A stretch of DNA of 18,424 nucleotides from Mycobacterium sp. (GTDB taxonomy: Bacteria > Actinomycetota > Actinomycetes > Mycobacteriales > Mycobacteriaceae): contig JAOPWF010000193.1 of NCBI GenBank assembly GCA_025965815.1, forward strand, positions 1 through 18,424. The letters are read 5' to 3'. The translations under genes were made by a program, and so were the position numbers. Shown here one piece after another: positions 16,636 through 18,424 of this stretch (position 1 is its first letter; each line of letters starts with the position of its first letter). The notes below the pieces were generated by a model. It made no database searches. It was given only the letters and a program-made list of their open reading frames with translations, and was not told where the DNA came from.

Positions 16636-17796
16636 CTAGCCGTTGGCGGTGTAGGACCGCGCTCCGACACCAGCGAGGGCCCCACCGTCGACGATCAGGT
16701 ACTCGTCACGGATGGGTCGACCGGAGAAGTAGCACTCCAGAATTTCCCTAGTGCCGGCCGCGTAACGGGTTTGTGCCGACAGCGACGACCCGGACATATG
16801 CGGAGTCATCCCGTGATGGGGCATGGTGCGCCAGGGATGGTCGGCCGGCGCCGGCTGTGGGTACCACACGTCACCGGCATAGCCCGCCAGCTGGCCGCTC
16901 TCCAGAGCGCGGACAATGGCGTCGCGGTCGCAGATGAGTGCACGCGCGGTATTGATCAGGTACGCACCCCGTTTCATCGTTCCAATGAGTTCGTCATTGA
17001 ACAGTCCACGGGTCTCAGGGTGCAGCGGCGCATTGATGGTCACCACGTCAAGCTCCGGCACCATGTCCTGCACCGACGGGTGATAGGTCAAGTTGAGCTC
17101 AGCCTCGACCTCGGAGGGCAACCGGTGCTTGTCGGTGTAGTGCAGGTGCACGTCAAACGGTGCCAACCGGCGCAGGACGGCCAGGCCGATCCGGCCCGAG
17201 GCGATCGTGCCGACGTGCATCCCTTCGAGATCGTAGGAACGCTGCACGCAGTCCGCGATGTTCCAGCCGCCGTCGATGACCCACTTGTAGGACGGCAGGT
17301 AGTTGCGGACCTGCGACAGGATCATCATCACGACATGCTCGGCGACGCTGATGCTGTTGCAGAACGTCACCTCCGCGACGGTGATGCCTCGTTCGATCGC
17401 GGCATCCAAATCGACGTGGTCCGACCCGATTCCGGCAGTCAGGGCGAGCTTGAGCTTGGGAGCTCGCGCGATCCGCTCGGCGGTGAGGTAGGCAGGCCAG
17501 AACGGCTGCGAGATGACGATCTCTGCATCGGCCAGGTGCTGGTCGAGTACGGAGTTGTCGCCCTCTTTATCCGAGGTCACCACCAACTCGTGGCCGAGCC
17601 CCTCGAGATAGCTCCGAAGACCGAGCTCACCCGAGACACTGCCCAGCAGTGAACCGGGCGTGAAGTCGGTCGCCGACGGCGTCGGCAGAGATTGCCCGTC
17701 CGGGTAGCCGTCCAGGTGCGGAAGACCGTCACGCGCGTAGCTCGTGGGGTAACCGTCGATCGGATCGTCGTAGAGTACGCAAACCACTTTTGTCAT
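16636..17796 (-). CDS. fdh: NAD-dependent formate dehydrogenase
   Basis: 386 residues of the D-2-hydroxyacid dehydrogenase superfamily, collinear without gaps over nearly all its length with the Pseudomonas sp. 101 / M. vaccae formate dehydrogenase as I recall it (about 400 residues; the C-terminal tail here is shorter). It oxidises formate to CO2 with NAD+ in the cytosol. Catalytic features are present: FWPAYLT, CNSISVAEHVV (Asn147), HVGTIASGRIGLAVL nucleotide loop, YTDKHRLP (Asp for NAD ribose), INTARALICDRDA (Arg285), WYPQPAP (Gln) and MTPHMSG (His333). The reactive Cys255 of the Pseudomonas enzyme is Ala256 here (INAPLHPE), and Cys248 is also replaced. ATG 17796 has AAAGGA and GAGG upstream. 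A LysR-type gene diverges from it and probably regulates it. A role in one-carbon or reducing-power metabolism is expected. Confidence 0.95.
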   Translation of the reverse strand: MTKVVCVLYDDPIDGYPTSYARDGLPHLDGYPDGQSLPTPSATDFTPGSLLGSVSGELGLRSYLEGLGHELVVTSDKEGDNSVLDQHLADAEIVISQPFWPAYLTAERIARAPKLKLALTAGIGSDHVDLDAAIERGITVAEVTFCNSISVAEHVVMMILSQVRNYLPSYKWVIDGGWNIADCVQRSYDLEGMHVGTIASGRIGLAVLRRLAPFDVHLHYTDKHRLPSEVEAELNLTYHPSVQDMVPELDVVTINAPLHPETRGLFNDELIGTMKRGAYLINTARALICDRDAIVRALESGQLAGYAGDVWYPQPAPADHPWRTMPHHGMTPHMSGSSLSAQTRYAAGTREILECYFSGRPIRDEYLIVDGGALAGVGARSYTANG

Positions 17797-18157
17797 GGAT
17801 CCTCGATTTCCTTTAGTGTTGCGCCCGCGAGATGCTCGTCAGGCAAACGCCGTCATCCCGCGACCGCAATATGAGCCGGCAGGCGAGCCGTCGGACCCGA
17901 CCAACGGCTCCGTCCGACAGGTACAACCAATCGGTCGTGGAAAAGGGCGCCAGTAGTTAACATTCGTTCTCTCCTACGGACGCGATCGCGCGTAGCTGCG
18001 GCGTGAAAGCGTAGGAAAGAGGTGCACCGCCATTCGGTTTGGGGGTGCCTGCTGTCGACGTAACTGACGCTACAGCCGCTGCTTGCGGCGGACAAGGTGT
18101 TGATCTTTGCGATCTGACATGCTCCGATAGTCTTTGACTATCGCTTTTGGAGACGAA
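17797..18157. other. Divergent regulatory region between fdh and the LysR gene
   Basis: About 360 bases with no gene on either strand. It must hold both promoters. Visible elements are a seven-base inverted repeat, GTCGGAC (17890-17896) and GTCCGAC (17912-17918) with 15 bases between, lying about 100 bases upstream of fdh, and the ATAG-N7-CTAT site near the LysR start. I could not place confident -35/-10 pairs. Confidence 0.5.
18125..18143. promoter_or_regulatory. LysR-type operator, ATAG-N7-CTAT within a perfect 8-bp inverted repeat
   Basis: CGATAGTC and GACTATCG are perfect inverted arms around TTT. The core ATAG-N7-CTAT has the spacing of LysR/OxyR-class recognition sites. It lies 14 bases before the likely LysR start, as expected for autoregulation together with control of the divergent fdh gene. 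Confidence 0.6.
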
Positions 18158-18424
18158 GTGGGGCGGATGCACGGCGAGGTAGCGATCCAGCAATTGGAGT
18201 ATCTGGTGGCGCTTGCCCGCGAGCGCCATTTCGGTCGGGCCGCTTCGGCATGCCACGTGAGTCAACCGACACTCTCGGTGGCAATACGTAGGCTCGAACA
18301 CGAGCTCGATGTCGTGATTGTGTTGCGCGGTCAACGATTTGAGGGGTTCACCATGGAAGGGCAGCGCGTCGTCACCTGGGCCCACCGGATCCTCGCCGAA
18401 CGTAACGAGCTACTGGCAGACGTT
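18158..18424 (+). CDS. LysR-type transcriptional regulator, N-terminal part
   Basis: The open frame runs off the window end, giving about 89 residues. It is the winged helix-turn-helix of a LysR regulator: QQLEYLVALARERHFGRAAS then ACHVSQPTLSVAIRRLEHEL, followed by LRGQRFEGFTMEGQRVVTWA and the linker helix AHRILAERNELLADV. The effector domain is outside. GTG 18158 is preferred because GGAG (18149-18152) stands five bases before it; ATG 18167 is the alternative, with a poorer site. It is divergent from formate dehydrogenase with an operator-like repeat at its start, so it probably activates fdh and represses itself. The effector cannot be inferred. Confidence 0.92.
   Translation, partial: MGRMHGEVAIQQLEYLVALARERHFGRAASACHVSQPTLSVAIRRLEHELDVVIVLRGQRFEGFTMEGQRVVTWAHRILAERNELLADV

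Noticed and set aside
17957..18385. 142-residue minus-strand frame
   Set aside because: Antisense to the LysR helix-turn-helix and its operator; no family motif.

Overview
The window looks like chromosomal DNA of a mycobacterium, most likely a fast-growing Mycolicibacterium-type species. It is GC-rich, many starts are GTG, and gene junctions are tightly overlapped (ATGA, GTGA, TGATG). The encoded proteins read as mycobacterial families: MimR/MimG-type alkane-monooxygenase accessory proteins, a GlnX/GlnH/PknG-like set, and an NAD-dependent formate dehydrogenase of the M. vaccae type. All assignments come from reading the sequence and from memory of the families; no database search was run.

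Region 1 (1-5629) resembles the accessory half of a mim/prm propane-acetone monooxygenase cluster. A leftward MimR-like regulator is broken by several frameshifts and an apparent in-frame deletion. It faces a rightward, nearly gapless run of an amidohydrolase, a DUF59/MIP18-like protein, a zinc alcohol dehydrogenase and a divergent GroEL (MimG type). The monooxygenase genes mimABCD, expected between regulator and amidohydrolase, are not there. The divergent promoter region holds a perfect 10-bp inverted repeat and a perfect TGTGA-N6-TCACA CRP-type site.

Region 2 (5630-6265) contains a decayed phosphatidylethanolamine-binding-family gene, then a short tRNA T-arm-like string and a direct repeat just upstream of the next operon.

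Region 3 (6266-14772) is the most interesting part: seven co-directional, translationally coupled genes. They encode a four-TM GlnX-like membrane sensor, a GlnH-like binding lipoprotein, an unrecognised helical protein, a PknG-like kinase with TPR tail, a PP2C phosphatase, a von Willebrand A protein and an FHA protein. Kinase, phosphatase and FHA protein each carry Cys-rich zinc ribbons with closely similar sequence. This looks like a complete ligand-sensing phospho-Thr circuit, an expanded relative of the glnX-glnH-pknG locus, combined with a kinase/PP2C/VWA triad reminiscent of TerY-P systems.

Region 4 (14773-18424) is looser. It has a short gap with a possible terminator, a cysteine-less carboxymuconolactone-decarboxylase-like protein, an 80-residue unknown protein with a good sigA-type promoter and a 15-bp tandem repeat in its leader, a stretch with no convincing gene, and then NAD-dependent formate dehydrogenase (leftward). 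A LysR-type regulator diverges from it, cut by the window edge, with an ATAG-N7-CTAT operator-like site just before its start.
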